A stretch of 64,000 nt of DNA from Halomarina halobia (GCF_029338575.1 NZ_CP119992.1:1364001-1428000); one strand, 5' to 3'. Shown: positions 41,359 to 50,467, counted from the stretch's first letter. A program made the numbers and translations. Notes: generated by a model from the letters alone, not told the origin.

Positions 41359-43154
41359 CGGACATCGCCTCCCTCCGACCGCTCGCAGCGGTGGCGGTAC
41401 CGGCGCTCGCCATCCCCGCGATCTACGCGTCGCGCCGCCGACCGAACCTCCGCGAGGGGTGGACGATGCTCGCCGCCGGGCTCGCGTTCGCCCTCGTCGC
41501 GAGCATGATCCCCGCCGCGCTCGCCGGCGACGCGTACGTGACCGACCTCGGGGCGTTCGTCCCCGGCGTCGAGTTCGCGCTCCGCGCGGACGCCCTCGGC
41601 ATGCTGTTCGGCCTGCTCGCGAGCCTGCTGTGGGTCATCACGAGCGCGTACAGCATCGGGTACATGCGCGGGCTGGACGAGCACGCCCAGACGCGCTACT
41701 TCGCCTCCTTTGCGGCGAGCGTGAGCGCGGCGATCGGCGTCGCCTTCGCCTCGAATATCCTCGTCCTGTTCGTCTTCTACGAGCTCCTGACGGTGGCGAC
41801 GTACCCGCTCGTCACCCACGACGAGACCGCGGAGGCGCGGGCCGCGGGCCGGAAGTACCTCGCGTACACCTTCAGCGGCGGGGTCGCCGTCCTCGCCGGG
41901 ACGGCGCTCGTCTACTGGCTGACGGGGACGGTGACGTTCACCCCCGGCGGTATCGAGGGGCTCGCGGCGGATCCGACGGTCGCCCGCGCCGCGTTTGCCC
42001 TCCTCGCGGGGGGCTTCGGCGTGAAGGCCGCGCTCATGCCCGTCCACTCGTGGCTCCCGGACGCGATGGTCGCGCCGACGCCCGTCTCCGGGCTGCTCCA
42101 CGCGGTGGCCGTCGTCAAGAGCGGCGTCTTCGGCATCGCCCGGGTCGTCCTCGACGTGTACGGGCCGGCGACCGTGTCGGACCTCGGCGTCGGCCTGCCG
42201 CTGGCCGCGGTCGCCGCGTTCACGCTCGTGGCCGCGAGCGTCATCGCGCTCAGACAGGACAACCTGAAGCGCCGGCTCGCCTACTCGACGGTGAGCCAGC
42301 TGTCGTACATCGTCCTCGGGCTCGCCGTGCTGACGCCCAACGCGCTGATCGGCGGGCTGCTGCACATCCCCGCCCACGCGTTCATGAAGCTCACGCTGTT
42401 CTTCTGTGCGGGCGTCATCCACGTCGAGACCCACACGGACGACATCAGCGACATGGCGGGCATCGGCAAGCGAATGCCGCTCACGATGTCGGCGTTCGCG
42501 GTCGCCGCCGCCGGGATGGCCGGCATCCCGCTGGTCGCTGGCTTCGTCAGCAAGTTCTACATCCTCATCGGAACGATCGACGCCGGACAGCTCGTCCTCA
42601 CGGCGGCGCTGCTGCTCTCGGGCGTGCTCAACATCGCCTACTTCTGGCCGATCGTCTACCAGGCGTTCTTCGAGGGGGAGGCGGCCGACCGCCACGACCG
42701 GAAGCCCCTGATAGAGCACGCCCTCGGCGGGCGCGCCGACGTCGCCGTCGACGGCGGCTACGACGGTCACGACCGGAACGCGCGCGACGTCGACGCCCCC
42801 GGCACCGAACCGCGCGCCGCCGAGTCGGCGCGGCCGGTCGCCGAGCGCGAGGGCGAGTACGCGGTCGATCGTAACCCGAGCGATCACGCGCGCCCCGACG
42901 AGTCGACTGCCGAGGACGGGGCGGCAGAGCGCGGCCGCGGGGAGGACCGCGACGGCCACGACGTCCACCACGGCCCGCCGGCGGACGGCTGGGAGCGACG
43001 CGGGTGGCTCGGCCAGGAGAGCACCTGGTTCATGCTCGGGCCGATCCTGCTCGCCGTGGCGGGGTCCGTCGTCCTCGGTCTCGTCCCCTACGCCGCCGTG
43101 TTCCTGCGGTTAGTCGAGCGGATCGTCGCCGCCGCGACGGGGGTGGTCGCCTGA
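41355..43154 (+). CDS. mnhD2: proton-translocating antiporter subunit MnhD (second copy) with acidic insert
   Basis: A 599-residue MrpD/NuoM-type subunit. The conserved residues are E in ILVLFVFYELLTVATYPLV and K in GGFGVKAALMPVHSWLPDAMVAPTPVSGLLHAVAVVKSG. Near the C-terminus is a long hydrophilic, Asp/Glu/Arg/His-rich insertion (about residues 440-550) before the last helix (STWFMLGPILLAVAGSVVLG). Such an insertion is known from haloarchaeal D subunits and may be surface-exposed. The gene overlaps its neighbours by 4 and 1 bp. Confidence 0.91.
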   Translation: MTDIASLRPLAAVAVPALAIPAIYASRRRPNLREGWTMLAAGLAFALVASMIPAALAGDAYVTDLGAFVPGVEFALRADALGMLFGLLASLLWVITSAYSIGYMRGLDEHAQTRYFASFAASVSAAIGVAFASNILVLFVFYELLTVATYPLVTHDETAEARAAGRKYLAYTFSGGVAVLAGTALVYWLTGTVTFTPGGIEGLAADPTVARAAFALLAGGFGVKAALMPVHSWLPDAMVAPTPVSGLLHAVAVVKSGVFGIARVVLDVYGPATVSDLGVGLPLAAVAAFTLVAASVIALRQDNLKRRLAYSTVSQLSYIVLGLAVLTPNALIGGLLHIPAHAFMKLTLFFCAGVIHVETHTDDISDMAGIGKRMPLTMSAFAVAAAGMAGIPLVAGFVSKFYILIGTIDAGQLVLTAALLLSGVLNIAYFWPIVYQAFFEGEAADRHDRKPLIEHALGGRADVAVDGGYDGHDRNARDVDAPGTEPRAAESARPVAEREGEYAVDRNPSDHARPDESTAEDGAAERGRGEDRDGHDVHHGPPADGWERRGWLGQESTWFMLGPILLAVAGSVVLGLVPYAAVFLRLVERIVAAATGVVA

Positions 43155-44917
43155 TGGCCGTCGATCCGCTCGCCGCCCTGCCCCCGTTCGCCTACGTGCT
43201 CGCGGCCGCGTTCCTGCTCCCGGTCGTCTCCCGACGGGTCGGCCACGCGCTGGGGCTCGTCGCGACGCTCGCGGTGGTCCCGATCTCGCTGCTCGCGCCG
43301 GCGGGGGCGCACCTCCCGGTGCGGCTGTTCGGGTTCCAGACGGTGCTGTTCAACGTCGATCAGTTCTCGCGGCTGATGGGCCTCATCTTCGGCTTCATCG
43401 GCGCGGCCGCGGTGCTCTACTCCTACGCGAGCCGGGCGGACAACGTCCAGACCGCCTACGCGCTGTCGTACGTCGCCACCAGCCTCGGCGCGGTGTTCGC
43501 CGGCGACTGGCTGACGCTCGTGTTCTTCTGGGAGCTGATGGCCGTGACGAGCACCGCCCTCGTCTGGTACTACGGCGGGAAGGCCGTCCGGGCGGGCTTT
43601 CGCTACGCGTTGCTGCATGGGATCGGCGGGAACCTCGTGCTCGCGGCGATCGTCTGGTACTACGTCGACGTGGGGTCGTTCCTGTTCAGCGCCGCGCCGG
43701 GAGGACTCGCGGCGGCCGGTGAAACCGTCGCCGTGCTCGCGGCGGTGGGCATCGGCGTCAACGTCGGCTTCGTCGGCCTGCACGCGTGGCTGCCGGACAC
43801 GTACCCGCGCCCGCACGTCGCCGCCAGCGTCTTCCTCTGCGTCTACACGACGAAGACCGGCGTCTACGCCATGTACCGCGCGTTCCCGGAGGGACACCTC
43901 TGGCTCGCCTACATGGGCGGCGCGATGGCGGTCTTCGGCGCGAGCATGGCGCTGCTCCAGAACGACATGCGGCGGCTGCTCTCGTACCACATCCAGTCGC
44001 AAGTCGGTTACATGATCGCGGGGGTCGGCATCGGCACGGCACTGGCGACGGCCGGCGCGTTCGGCCACGTGTTCAACCACATCCTCTACAAGAGCCTGCT
44101 GTTCATGACGGTGGGCGTGATCATCTTCCGGACCGGCGAGGAGAACCTGAAGTACGTCGGCGGCCTCGCCCGCGAGATGCCGGTGACCGCGGTCGCGTTC
44201 GTCGTCGCCGCGCTCTCGATCGCCGGCTTCCCCGGCTTCAACGGCTTCGTGAGCAAGGGGATGATCATCGCCGCGGCGCACAAGGAGCACATCGACCCGC
44301 TCTGGTGGCTGCTGCTGATCGGGGGCGTCGGGACGTTCCTCTCGTTCATCAAGCTCGGCTACTACGCCTTCTTCCGGGGGAGCTACGACGGGCAGGTCGT
44401 CGACGCGAACCGCGGCCAGCAGGTCGCCATGGTCACCGTCGCCGTCCTGTGCGTCGTCTACGGCCTCTTCCCCGACGCGCTGTTCGCGATCCTGCCGGAC
44501 GCGGCCGACCTCCACTACGTGACGTTCACGTTCGATCACGTCGCGGAGGGGCTGGTCCTCGCCGCCGCGGGCGTGATCGGCTTCGTCCTCCTGAAGCGGC
44601 CCCTCGGCAGGGTCGGCCGCGTCCCCGACGTGGACGCGGTGTACAACCCGGTCGTGTTCTACGGGACGCGCGCGCTCGTCCGCGGGGTCACCGACTCGTA
44701 CGCCGCCGTCGATCGCGTCGTCGCGCGGCTCGCGACGATCGCGGCCTGGGCCGCGAGGAACCCGGCGACCGCCGCGCGGCGCGCGGGGCTCGAACCGAAC
44801 TCGCCGACGACCGACGAACCGACCGGCCCGTCGAACCTGAGCGCCGGCATCGGCACGAGCGTCCTCGTGCTCGTCGTCGTCGTGACCCTCGGGGTGGCCG
44901 TACTGCTGCTCGCCTGA
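43154..44917 (+). CDS. mnhD3: antiporter subunit MnhD (third copy) lacking a channel lysine
   Basis: A 587-residue MrpD/NuoM-type protein. The conserved Glu is present in LTLVFFWELMAVTSTALVW. In the segment aligned with GVKAALMPVHSWLPDAM of its neighbour, it reads GVNVGFVGLHAWLPDTY, so the lysine of the channel is replaced by Asn. Downstream, LLQNDMRRLLSYHIQSQVGYMIAG is normal. The C-terminal part (about residues 500-560) is soluble. It overlaps the preceding gene by 1 bp (TGATG) and ends the operon. It may serve a structural role or use different residues. Confidence 0.9.
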   Translation: MAVDPLAALPPFAYVLAAAFLLPVVSRRVGHALGLVATLAVVPISLLAPAGAHLPVRLFGFQTVLFNVDQFSRLMGLIFGFIGAAAVLYSYASRADNVQTAYALSYVATSLGAVFAGDWLTLVFFWELMAVTSTALVWYYGGKAVRAGFRYALLHGIGGNLVLAAIVWYYVDVGSFLFSAAPGGLAAAGETVAVLAAVGIGVNVGFVGLHAWLPDTYPRPHVAASVFLCVYTTKTGVYAMYRAFPEGHLWLAYMGGAMAVFGASMALLQNDMRRLLSYHIQSQVGYMIAGVGIGTALATAGAFGHVFNHILYKSLLFMTVGVIIFRTGEENLKYVGGLAREMPVTAVAFVVAALSIAGFPGFNGFVSKGMIIAAAHKEHIDPLWWLLLIGGVGTFLSFIKLGYYAFFRGSYDGQVVDANRGQQVAMVTVAVLCVVYGLFPDALFAILPDAADLHYVTFTFDHVAEGLVLAAAGVIGFVLLKRPLGRVGRVPDVDAVYNPVVFYGTRALVRGVTDSYAAVDRVVARLATIAAWAARNPATAARRAGLEPNSPTTDEPTGPSNLSAGIGTSVLVLVVVVTLGVAVLLLA

Positions 44918-44984
44918 CCCGCCGGCCCTCGACAGTCCCGTCCCGACACACATATTTTACCTCGCGTAATTCACGTAATAGAGA

Positions 44985-45473
44985 ATGAACGTCGAAGCGA
45001 CGGCGGTCCACGGAACGGTCGGGGTCGTCCTCCTCGCGCTGGTGCTCACGGGACCGTACGGCCCGATCGACGCGACGGCGTCGCCGTCCGACGGCTTCGG
45101 GTCGGGCGAGGGAACCGCGGACGTGCGCGACGTGCGGCTTCCGGAGGCGGCGACGCTAGAGCGCGGGCGCTACGGCGAGACCGCGTACGCGCTCTCGGTC
45201 CCCCCGGCGACCGCCACCGTGACGGGTGTCACCGGGCGACCGATCCTGGTCTACGAGGTACGAATCGCAGACCTGGGCTACAGTCGCGTGTCGCTCACGT
45301 CGCTCGACGCGGGGGTCGACGGGCGCGTCCGCCTGACGGTGGCGGCGGACGCCTTCGCGCCCGACCGGATCGACCGTCGCCGCTACGAGGCGACGGTGTC
45401 GGTGACGCTCAGGTCGGGCGAGGAGCGGACCGTCGTCGACCGCGCGACCGTCCCCGTCGAGGTGATCGGGTGA
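44985..45473 (+). CDS. exported hypothetical protein next to a membrane protein
   Basis: A 162-residue protein with a hydrophobic N-terminal segment (TVGVVLLALVLTGPYGPIDA), probably a signal or membrane anchor, then a beta-rich domain ([46 protein letters not shown]). The family is not recognised. It overlaps the next gene by 4 bp (GTGA). The TATA-like ATATTTTAC (about 44950-44958) lies 27-35 bp before the ATG. It is an extracellular or cell-surface protein by composition. Confidence 0.75.
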   Translation: MNVEATAVHGTVGVVLLALVLTGPYGPIDATASPSDGFGSGEGTADVRDVRLPEAATLERGRYGETAYALSVPPATATVTGVTGRPILVYEVRIADLGYSRVSLTSLDAGVDGRVRLTVAADAFAPDRIDRRRYEATVSVTLRSGEERTVVDRATVPVEVIG

Positions 45474-47383
45474 GCGTCGCGGGGCGAGTGGAGCGCCGCC
45501 TCGCCGACGCGTCGGGAGGATCGACCGCCGCCGCGCGCCTCGTCGGACGCGCGGTCTTCGGCGACCGCCTCGGCCTCGTCGTCTTCCTCGCGGCGACGCT
45601 CTTTTCCCTCTCCTGCTGGCGGATCGGCTTCTTCATCACCGACAACTACACCATCGCCAACACGCTCGTCGGCGTCTCGCGCGGGCACCTCTGGGTCCCG
45701 CCGGACGTGGTCTACGGCGACTCCCCCGACACGCCCGGGATGCACCTGGTGGACGGGCGGCTCTACGGGCGCAACTACGGCCACGTCCTCCTCGCCCTCC
45801 CCTTCCTCTGGACGATCGAGGCGGTCGCCGCGGTCGCCGACCCGCGCGTCGCCGTCGCCGCCTGCTACAGCCTCCTCCTGCTCGCCCTCGCCACGCAGGT
45901 CGGACGGCTCGTGGATCGTAGGCGCGCGTTCGCGCTCGGGGGGAGCGCCGTCGCGCTCTTCACCTTCGCCGCGAACCTCGCCGTCGCGAGGCCCCTCGAT
46001 CCCGTCTGGTTCCCGATGGTGGCGCTGCAGACGAGTACGGTCGTCGCCGCCGGGGCGGTCGCGGTCCTCCTCTACCGCCTCGTCGCGCGCGCCCACGACC
46101 GGCGCGCGGGGCTGTTCGCGGGGCTGGCGGGCGTCCTCGCGACGCCGGTCGGGTTCTGGGCGTCGATCCCGAAGCGCCACGTCGTCGTGACCGCGCTGAC
46201 CCTCGCCGCGCTCTACTCGCTGTACCGGAGCCGAGCGGGCGACCGGACGATCGAGCGACGGTTTCGCCCGCTCGCGTACGCCTGGGTCGCGCTCCTCGCG
46301 TGGGTGCACGCCCCGGAGGCGCTCGTCGTCCTCCTCGCGCTGCTCGCGGTCGATCTCCCCACCGCGCGCGCGAACGACCCGCGGACGCTCGCGACCGTCG
46401 CGGCGGCGTTCGGGGTCGCGCTCCTCCCGTTCCTGCTCACGAACGCGATGGTCGTCGGCACGCCGGTCGAACCGCCGCGCCTGTGGCCCGACTACGCCGG
46501 GGAGCCGCTGACGCAGACCGGCGGGAGCGGTGGGGGACCCCTCGAGGACGCGAACGCCGGAACGGGGGCGGGAACGACGACGGACGGCGGTCCCACCGGA
46601 CGACCGGACCCGAACGCGGGCGGCGGCCTCCTCGGAAAGGTGAGTGTCCTGCTCGGTCTCCTCGCGGACGGCGCGGTCGCGCTCGTCGAGCGTCCGAGCC
46701 GCCTGCGGTACACGTTCCTCAGGAGCGGGGCGATCCCGGGCGTGGAGGAGCCCGGAATCCGCCAGGCCATCAACCTCACCGTCGTCGAGTCGGCCCCGCT
46801 GCTCGGGGCGCTCTGCGTCCTCCCGATCGCGCTCGGCCGTCGCCTCGCGTCGGACGGACCGTTCCTCTCGCGGCGCGACCCGACGGTCGCGGCAGACGCC
46901 TTCGCGGTCGCCGTCGCCGTCGGCCTGACGCTCGTCTACCTCCCGCGCCTGCCGCTCCACGCGCAGGTGACGGTCCGCTATCTCCTCCCGCTGTTCGCCC
47001 TCGGCGTCTACGGCGTCGCCCGGCAGGCGCCCGTTCGGCGCGTCCTCGTCGCGCGCGGACGACTCGTCGCGTGGACGGCGAGCGCCGGGGTGCTCCTCGG
47101 CGGACAGGCCGTCTTCGCGTGGCTCGCGCTCACCGACGCGCCGCTGGGCGAGGCGATGCAGTTTCACGCGTGGCTCGGCCTCGCGACGGCGGGCGGCCTC
47201 GCCGCGTGGCTCCTCCTCGACAGCGCCGGTCGGCCCCTGCCGCGCGTCGGCGCGGTCTGCCTCGGCCTCGCGCTGGCCGCGGGCGCGAACCTCGCCCTGC
47301 TCGCGTCGTTCGCTCACTTCGCGGACGTGGGCGTCCACGCCCTCCCGCTCGCCCGGGCGCTCGCCGACGCGCTCGCGTCGTGA
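45470..47383 (+). CDS. large multispanning membrane protein, possibly glycosyltransferase-like
   Basis: A 637-residue integral membrane protein with about 12 hydrophobic segments and a long external or cytoplasmic loop (about residues 340-400, rich in Gly and Thr). The first segment is followed by [28 protein letters not shown] and [30 protein letters not shown] and [13 protein letters not shown] resemble lipid-sugar-dependent GT-C glycosyltransferases. The exact family is not certain. The GTG start at 45470 overlaps the previous gene. It may act on dolichol-linked sugars. Confidence 0.72.
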   Translation: MSVAGRVERRLADASGGSTAAARLVGRAVFGDRLGLVVFLAATLFSLSCWRIGFFITDNYTIANTLVGVSRGHLWVPPDVVYGDSPDTPGMHLVDGRLYGRNYGHVLLALPFLWTIEAVAAVADPRVAVAACYSLLLLALATQVGRLVDRRRAFALGGSAVALFTFAANLAVARPLDPVWFPMVALQTSTVVAAGAVAVLLYRLVARAHDRRAGLFAGLAGVLATPVGFWASIPKRHVVVTALTLAALYSLYRSRAGDRTIERRFRPLAYAWVALLAWVHAPEALVVLLALLAVDLPTARANDPRTLATVAAAFGVALLPFLLTNAMVVGTPVEPPRLWPDYAGEPLTQTGGSGGGPLEDANAGTGAGTTTDGGPTGRPDPNAGGGLLGKVSVLLGLLADGAVALVERPSRLRYTFLRSGAIPGVEEPGIRQAINLTVVESAPLLGALCVLPIALGRRLASDGPFLSRRDPTVAADAFAVAVAVGLTLVYLPRLPLHAQVTVRYLLPLFALGVYGVARQAPVRRVLVARGRLVAWTASAGVLLGGQAVFAWLALTDAPLGEAMQFHAWLGLATAGGLAAWLLLDSAGRPLPRVGAVCLGLALAAGANLALLASFAHFADVGVHALPLARALADALAS

Positions 47384-47434
47384 CGCCGCGACCGGCGTGC
47401 GACGGAGAGGCAGGTCGGTCGCGTACCATCGCCA

Positions 47435-47441
47435 TTTTTAC
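47435..47441 (+). promoter_or_regulatory. TATA box of hpt
   Basis: ATTTTTA (47435-47441) lies 22-28 bp before the ATG at 47463, the place expected for a leaderless haloarchaeal transcript. Confidence 0.5.
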
Positions 47442-47462
47442 CGTCCCCTGAATAGGAGCGAC

Positions 47463-48026
47463 ATGGACAAGCTCGCCCGGTCACTGCGCGAGGCACCGAT
47501 CATCGAGAAGGGGGATTACCACTACTTCGTCCATCCCATCAGCGACGGCGTCCCGATGCTCGAACCGTCGCTCCTCCGCGAGATCGTCATCAAGATCATC
47601 CGGAAGGCGAACCTGGAGGAGGTCGACAAGATCGTCACGCCCGCCGCGATGGGTATCCACATTTCGACCGCCGTCTCGCTCATGACCGACATCCCCCTCG
47701 TCGTCATCCGCAAGCGACAGTACGGCCTCGAGGGCGAGGTCTCGCTCGCGCAGGTGACGGGCTACTCCGAGAGCGAGATGTACATGAACGACGTCGCCGA
47801 GGGCGACCGCGTGCTCGTGCTCGACGACGTGCTCTCGACCGGCGGGACGCTCCGCGGGATCACGCAGGCGCTCGAGGAGGTCGGTGCGGACGTGGCCGAC
47901 ATCGTCGCCGTCATCAAGAAGGTGGGCGGCGACAACGCGATGGCCGACTACGACGTGAAGACGCTGATCAACGTGGACGTCGTCGACGGTCGGGTGGTCA
48001 TCGTCGACGAGCACGGCGACGGGTGA
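47463..48026 (+). CDS. hpt: hypoxanthine/guanine phosphoribosyltransferase (HGPRTase-like)
   Basis: A 187-residue purine salvage enzyme. The PRPP-binding motif is [16 protein letters not shown] (about residues 118-133); other blocks are [44 protein letters not shown]. The protein resembles archaeal Hpt, which also has adenine relatives, so base specificity is inferred. The ATG at 47463 is probably leaderless. The 3' flank holds a degenerate tandem repeat. Confidence 0.9.
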   Translation: MDKLARSLREAPIIEKGDYHYFVHPISDGVPMLEPSLLREIVIKIIRKANLEEVDKIVTPAAMGIHISTAVSLMTDIPLVVIRKRQYGLEGEVSLAQVTGYSESEMYMNDVAEGDRVLVLDDVLSTGGTLRGITQALEEVGADVADIVAVIKKVGGDNAMADYDVKTLINVDVVDGRVVIVDEHGDG

Positions 48027-48029
48027 GCG

Positions 48030-48115
48030 ACGGGAGCCGACGGAGGACCGACGAAGGGCCGACGGAAAACCGTCGGGAATAGACGGGGAACCGATGGGGG
48101 ATCGACGGAGGCGAT
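48030..48115 (+). repeat. degenerate 10-12 bp tandem repeat after hpt
   Basis: The words GCCGACGGAGGA, CCGACGAAGGG, CCGACGGAAAA, CCGTCGGGAAT, AGACGGGGAA, CCGATGGGGGA and TCGACGGAGG succeed each other, about seven units of 10-12 bp. The unit phase is loose. It is non-coding. Confidence 0.45.
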
Positions 48116-48189
48116 AACGGGAGCGAAAGCGGTGATCGCCGCGGGTGAGCCCACACTTTTCAGTCCCGCGCGCGTAGCGGCGAGGTACG

Positions 48190-48888
48190 ATGGTATCCGC
48201 GCTGTTCGTCGTGAGCGAGGAGGGGTACTGGGGCGAGGAGTGCGTCGAGCCGCTGACGACGCTCGACGAGGCGGGCGTCGATATCACGGTCGCGACGCCG
48301 ACGGGCGGCCCGCCGGTCGTCGACGAACGCTCGGTTGATCCCGAGACCGTCGGCGAGGAGGCCGCGGAACGGATCAGGGAGATCCACGAGACCGACGAGC
48401 GACTGAACGATCCCGAGCGGCTCGCCGCCGTCGACGCGGCGGACTTCGACGCCGTCGTCTTCCCCGGCGGCCACGGCACCGAGTGGGACGTGAACCAGGA
48501 CCGCCACGCGCGGGCGCTCCTGCGCGACGCCGTGGAGAACGACGGGAGCGTCGCGCTCGTCGTCTGCCACGCCGTCGGCCTCCTCGCGTTCACCCGGGCG
48601 AGTGACGGCTCGTTCCTCGTCGAGGGGCGCGACGTGACCGGCTTCCCGAACGACTGGGAGGAGGGCATCGTCGACGAGAACGACCTGATGCCCGACGGAC
48701 GAAAGCTCCCCTACTGGGTCGAAGACGAGGTGATCGCCGCCGGCGGCAACTGGGACGCCGAACTCGACGAGGACGTGAGCGTCACCGTCGACGGCGACCT
48801 CATCACCGCCCGCGGCCCCGAGTCCTCGGCCGCCGCCGCGAACGAACTCCAACAGGCGCTCGTGCGGGACGCCGACGCGCAGCCGTAG
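48190..48888 (+). CDS. DJ-1/PfpI family protein (type 1 glutamine amidotransferase fold)
   Basis: A 232-residue protein of the DJ-1/Hsp31 type. The nucleophile elbow Cys and His are in VALVVCHAVGLLAF (about residues 117-130), and the Gly-rich loop is VVFPGGHGTEWDV. GNWDAELDEDVSVTVDGDLITARGPESSAAAANEL is the usual C-terminal block. Members act as glyoxalase III/deglycase or chaperones. ATG 48190 is preceded by TTTTCAG about 28 bp upstream. It is monocistronic. Confidence 0.88.
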   Translation: MVSALFVVSEEGYWGEECVEPLTTLDEAGVDITVATPTGGPPVVDERSVDPETVGEEAAERIREIHETDERLNDPERLAAVDAADFDAVVFPGGHGTEWDVNQDRHARALLRDAVENDGSVALVVCHAVGLLAFTRASDGSFLVEGRDVTGFPNDWEEGIVDENDLMPDGRKLPYWVEDEVIAAGGNWDAELDEDVSVTVDGDLITARGPESSAAAANELQQALVRDADAQP

Positions 48889-48988
48889 GCAGTCGCGCGG
48901 TCGAAACGCCGGGAGCGACCGGAAACGAGAGGCGGATTTTCCACGTTGGATTACGAGTCGACGCTCGAAGCGTGATCCACGGAAACGA

Positions 48989-49058
48989 TAGCGGGAGGTA
49001 GATTTGAACCACGGTCGCTCACTCCGTTCGCTCCCTGATTCAAATTTACTCGGCGCTA
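48989..49058 (-). repeat. tRNA-like hairpin copying the initiator tRNA 3' end
   Basis: Read on the minus strand it ends with a copy of the last 20 bases of the adjacent tRNA-Met (TTCAAATCTACCTCCCGCTA). The other arm is complementary: outer TAGCG/CGCTA, inner TTTGAA/TTCAAA, with one mismatch in an 11-bp inner stem. The loop is low-complexity (GCTCACTCCGTTCGC on the plus strand). The plan parallels the tRNA-Gln array at 13266. A second palindrome (GTGGCGCAC/GTGCGCCAC, 49063-49113) lies between it and the tRNA. Confidence 0.65.
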
Positions 49059-49062
49059 CGCC

Positions 49063-49113
49063 GTGGCGCACGGCTCACGGCTCGCTTCGCTCCTCGTTCG
49101 ATGTGTGCGCCAC
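49063..49113. repeat. perfect palindrome beside tRNA-Met
   Basis: GTGGCGCAC (49063-49071) and GTGCGCCAC (49105-49113) form 9 base pairs around 33 nt. It is located 6 bp before the 3' end of the tRNA-Met gene and could terminate its transcript. Confidence 0.5.
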
Positions 49114-49119
49114 AGAAGG

Positions 49120-49194
49120 TAGCGGGAGGTAGATTTGAACTACCGATCTCCGGGTTATGAGCCCGGCGGAATCTCCTGGCTATCCCATCCCGCT
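49120..49194 (-). tRNA. initiator tRNA-Met(CAT)
   Basis: On the minus strand the 75-nt sequence begins AGCGGGATGGGATAGCC and ends CTACCTCCCGCTA. The acceptor stem AGCGGGA/TCCCGCT is complete; the anticodon loop GCTCATAAC gives CAT; the anticodon stem CCGGG/CCCGG has the three G-C pairs typical of initiator tRNA; the T arm is GTAGTTCAAATCTAC. There is no encoded CCA. The gene is divergent from the transposon-free spacer on its left and lies before the GtrA gene. Confidence 0.93.
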
Positions 49195-49247
49195 ACATCT
49201 CCGTACCGCACTCGGGTAAGTAAGGGTTGTGATTCGACCGCCGTCTG

Positions 49248-49709
49248 TCACTCGGGCGCATCGGCCACCCGCCAGGTCACCGCGCTCTCGAGGACGTAGT
49301 TGACCGCGAGCCCCGCGAGGATCCCCGCGCCGTTGGCGACGAGGAACCAGAGATCGGCCCCGAACAGCACCACCTCGACGGGGGCGGCGCGGAGCGCGAC
49401 CGAGAACACGCCCGTGGCGACCAGCGCGCCGCCGAGGCGGACGAGGTTCGAGGTGACCAGCCGCCGGAGGACGGACCGGTACCCGGGCGCGCCCTCCCCG
49501 GCGAACGTCCAGCGCTCGTTGAGGACGAACATGACGAGGATTGCCGCCTCCGCGCTCGCCAGCTTCGCGGGCACCGGTCGAAGCTCGAGTGCGCCGTAGA
49601 GCAGCGCGAGGACGGCGGTGTCGACGGCCGCGCCGAGCGCCCCGACCGAGACGAACCGGCCGAACCGGACGGCGGACGCCAGCGCGCGGAGGCGGGCGGC
49701 GAGGGTCAC
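49248..49709 (-). CDS. GtrA-like membrane protein
   Basis: A 153-residue protein with four hydrophobic segments: FGRFVSVGALGAAVDTAVLALLYG, AKLASAEAAILVMFVLNERWTFAG, LVRLGGALVATGVFSVALRAA and FLVANGAGILAGLAVNYVLESAVTW. It matches the GtrA family, which helps move lipid-linked sugars across the membrane. The GTG start at 49709 overlaps the GT2 stop (GTGA), so it is coupled to the glycosyltransferase. Confidence 0.87.
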   Translation of the reverse strand: MTLAARLRALASAVRFGRFVSVGALGAAVDTAVLALLYGALELRPVPAKLASAEAAILVMFVLNERWTFAGEGAPGYRSVLRRLVTSNLVRLGGALVATGVFSVALRAAPVEVVLFGADLWFLVANGAGILAGLAVNYVLESAVTWRVADAPE

Positions 49710-50467
49710 CGGACGCGGTCCGCCGGCGCGGGGAGTTCGCGGGCGGGGCGTCGACCGGCGCGCGCCGCCCGCACCCGTCTCGCGCGCCAGCGGGCGGACA
49801 GCAGCCCGCGGGCCATCGACGCTGAGCCGCGGACCGGCGCGACCGTCGAACCGGGCCGGTCCCGCCAGCGGATGGGCACCTCCTCGACGCGGTGTCCGAG
49901 CGCGTCGGCGACGGCGATCACCTCGACGTCCCACGCGAAGCCGGGGGCGGCGACGTGGGGTTCGATCGCCCGCCACGCCTCGGCGGTGAGCGCCTTCGTT
50001 CCGCACTGGTAGTCGAACAGGGAGGCGTCGAGGCACCGACGGGCGAGCCACGCGAAGCCGTCGCCGAGGCGTCGCCTGACGCGCGTCTGGTGCCCATCGA
50101 CGACGGCGTCGGGGTGGCGGCGCGACCCGACTGCGAGGTCCGCGCGGCCGACCGCGCCGAGGACGGCGTCGACCGACCCGACCGGCGTGCTGGCGTCGCC
50201 GTCGGCGAACGCGAGGACCTCGATCCCGTCGTCCCCGGCGAGCGCCTGGAACCCGGCGGCGACGGCCGCGCCCTTCCCGCGGCGCGACGGTGCCGCGTTC
50301 ACCGTCGCGGGGAGGTCGGCGAGTCGGTCGAGCGCGACCGGTTCGGGAGCGTCGATCTCGACCCGAACGGCCGCGGGCGACAGCCGCTCGTCGAGGGTGC
50401 GAACGTAGTCGGCCAGTCGACCGATGTCGGGCCGGTACGCCGGGACGACGAGACCCACCGATGACAT
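49706..50467 (-). CDS. GT2-type glycosyltransferase (DPM1-like)
   Basis: A 253-residue family 2 glycosyltransferase: SSVGLVVPAYRPDIGRLADYVRTLDERL, then APSRRGKGAAVAAGF, AFADGDASTPVGSVDAVLG (the DxD-like motif) and RRLGDGFAWLARRCLDASLFDYQCGTKALTAEAW, which resembles dolichyl-phosphate glycosyltransferases. It lies with GtrA, so it may charge dolichol phosphate with a sugar that GtrA helps to flip. The ATG at 50467 is better than an in-frame upstream GTG (50479). It is divergent from the DUF2298 gene. Confidence 0.86.
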   Translation of the reverse strand: MSSVGLVVPAYRPDIGRLADYVRTLDERLSPAAVRVEIDAPEPVALDRLADLPATVNAAPSRRGKGAAVAAGFQALAGDDGIEVLAFADGDASTPVGSVDAVLGAVGRADLAVGSRRHPDAVVDGHQTRVRRRLGDGFAWLARRCLDASLFDYQCGTKALTAEAWRAIEPHVAAPGFAWDVEVIAVADALGHRVEEVPIRWRDRPGSTVAPVRGSASMARGLLSARWRARRVRAARAGRRPARELPAPADRVR

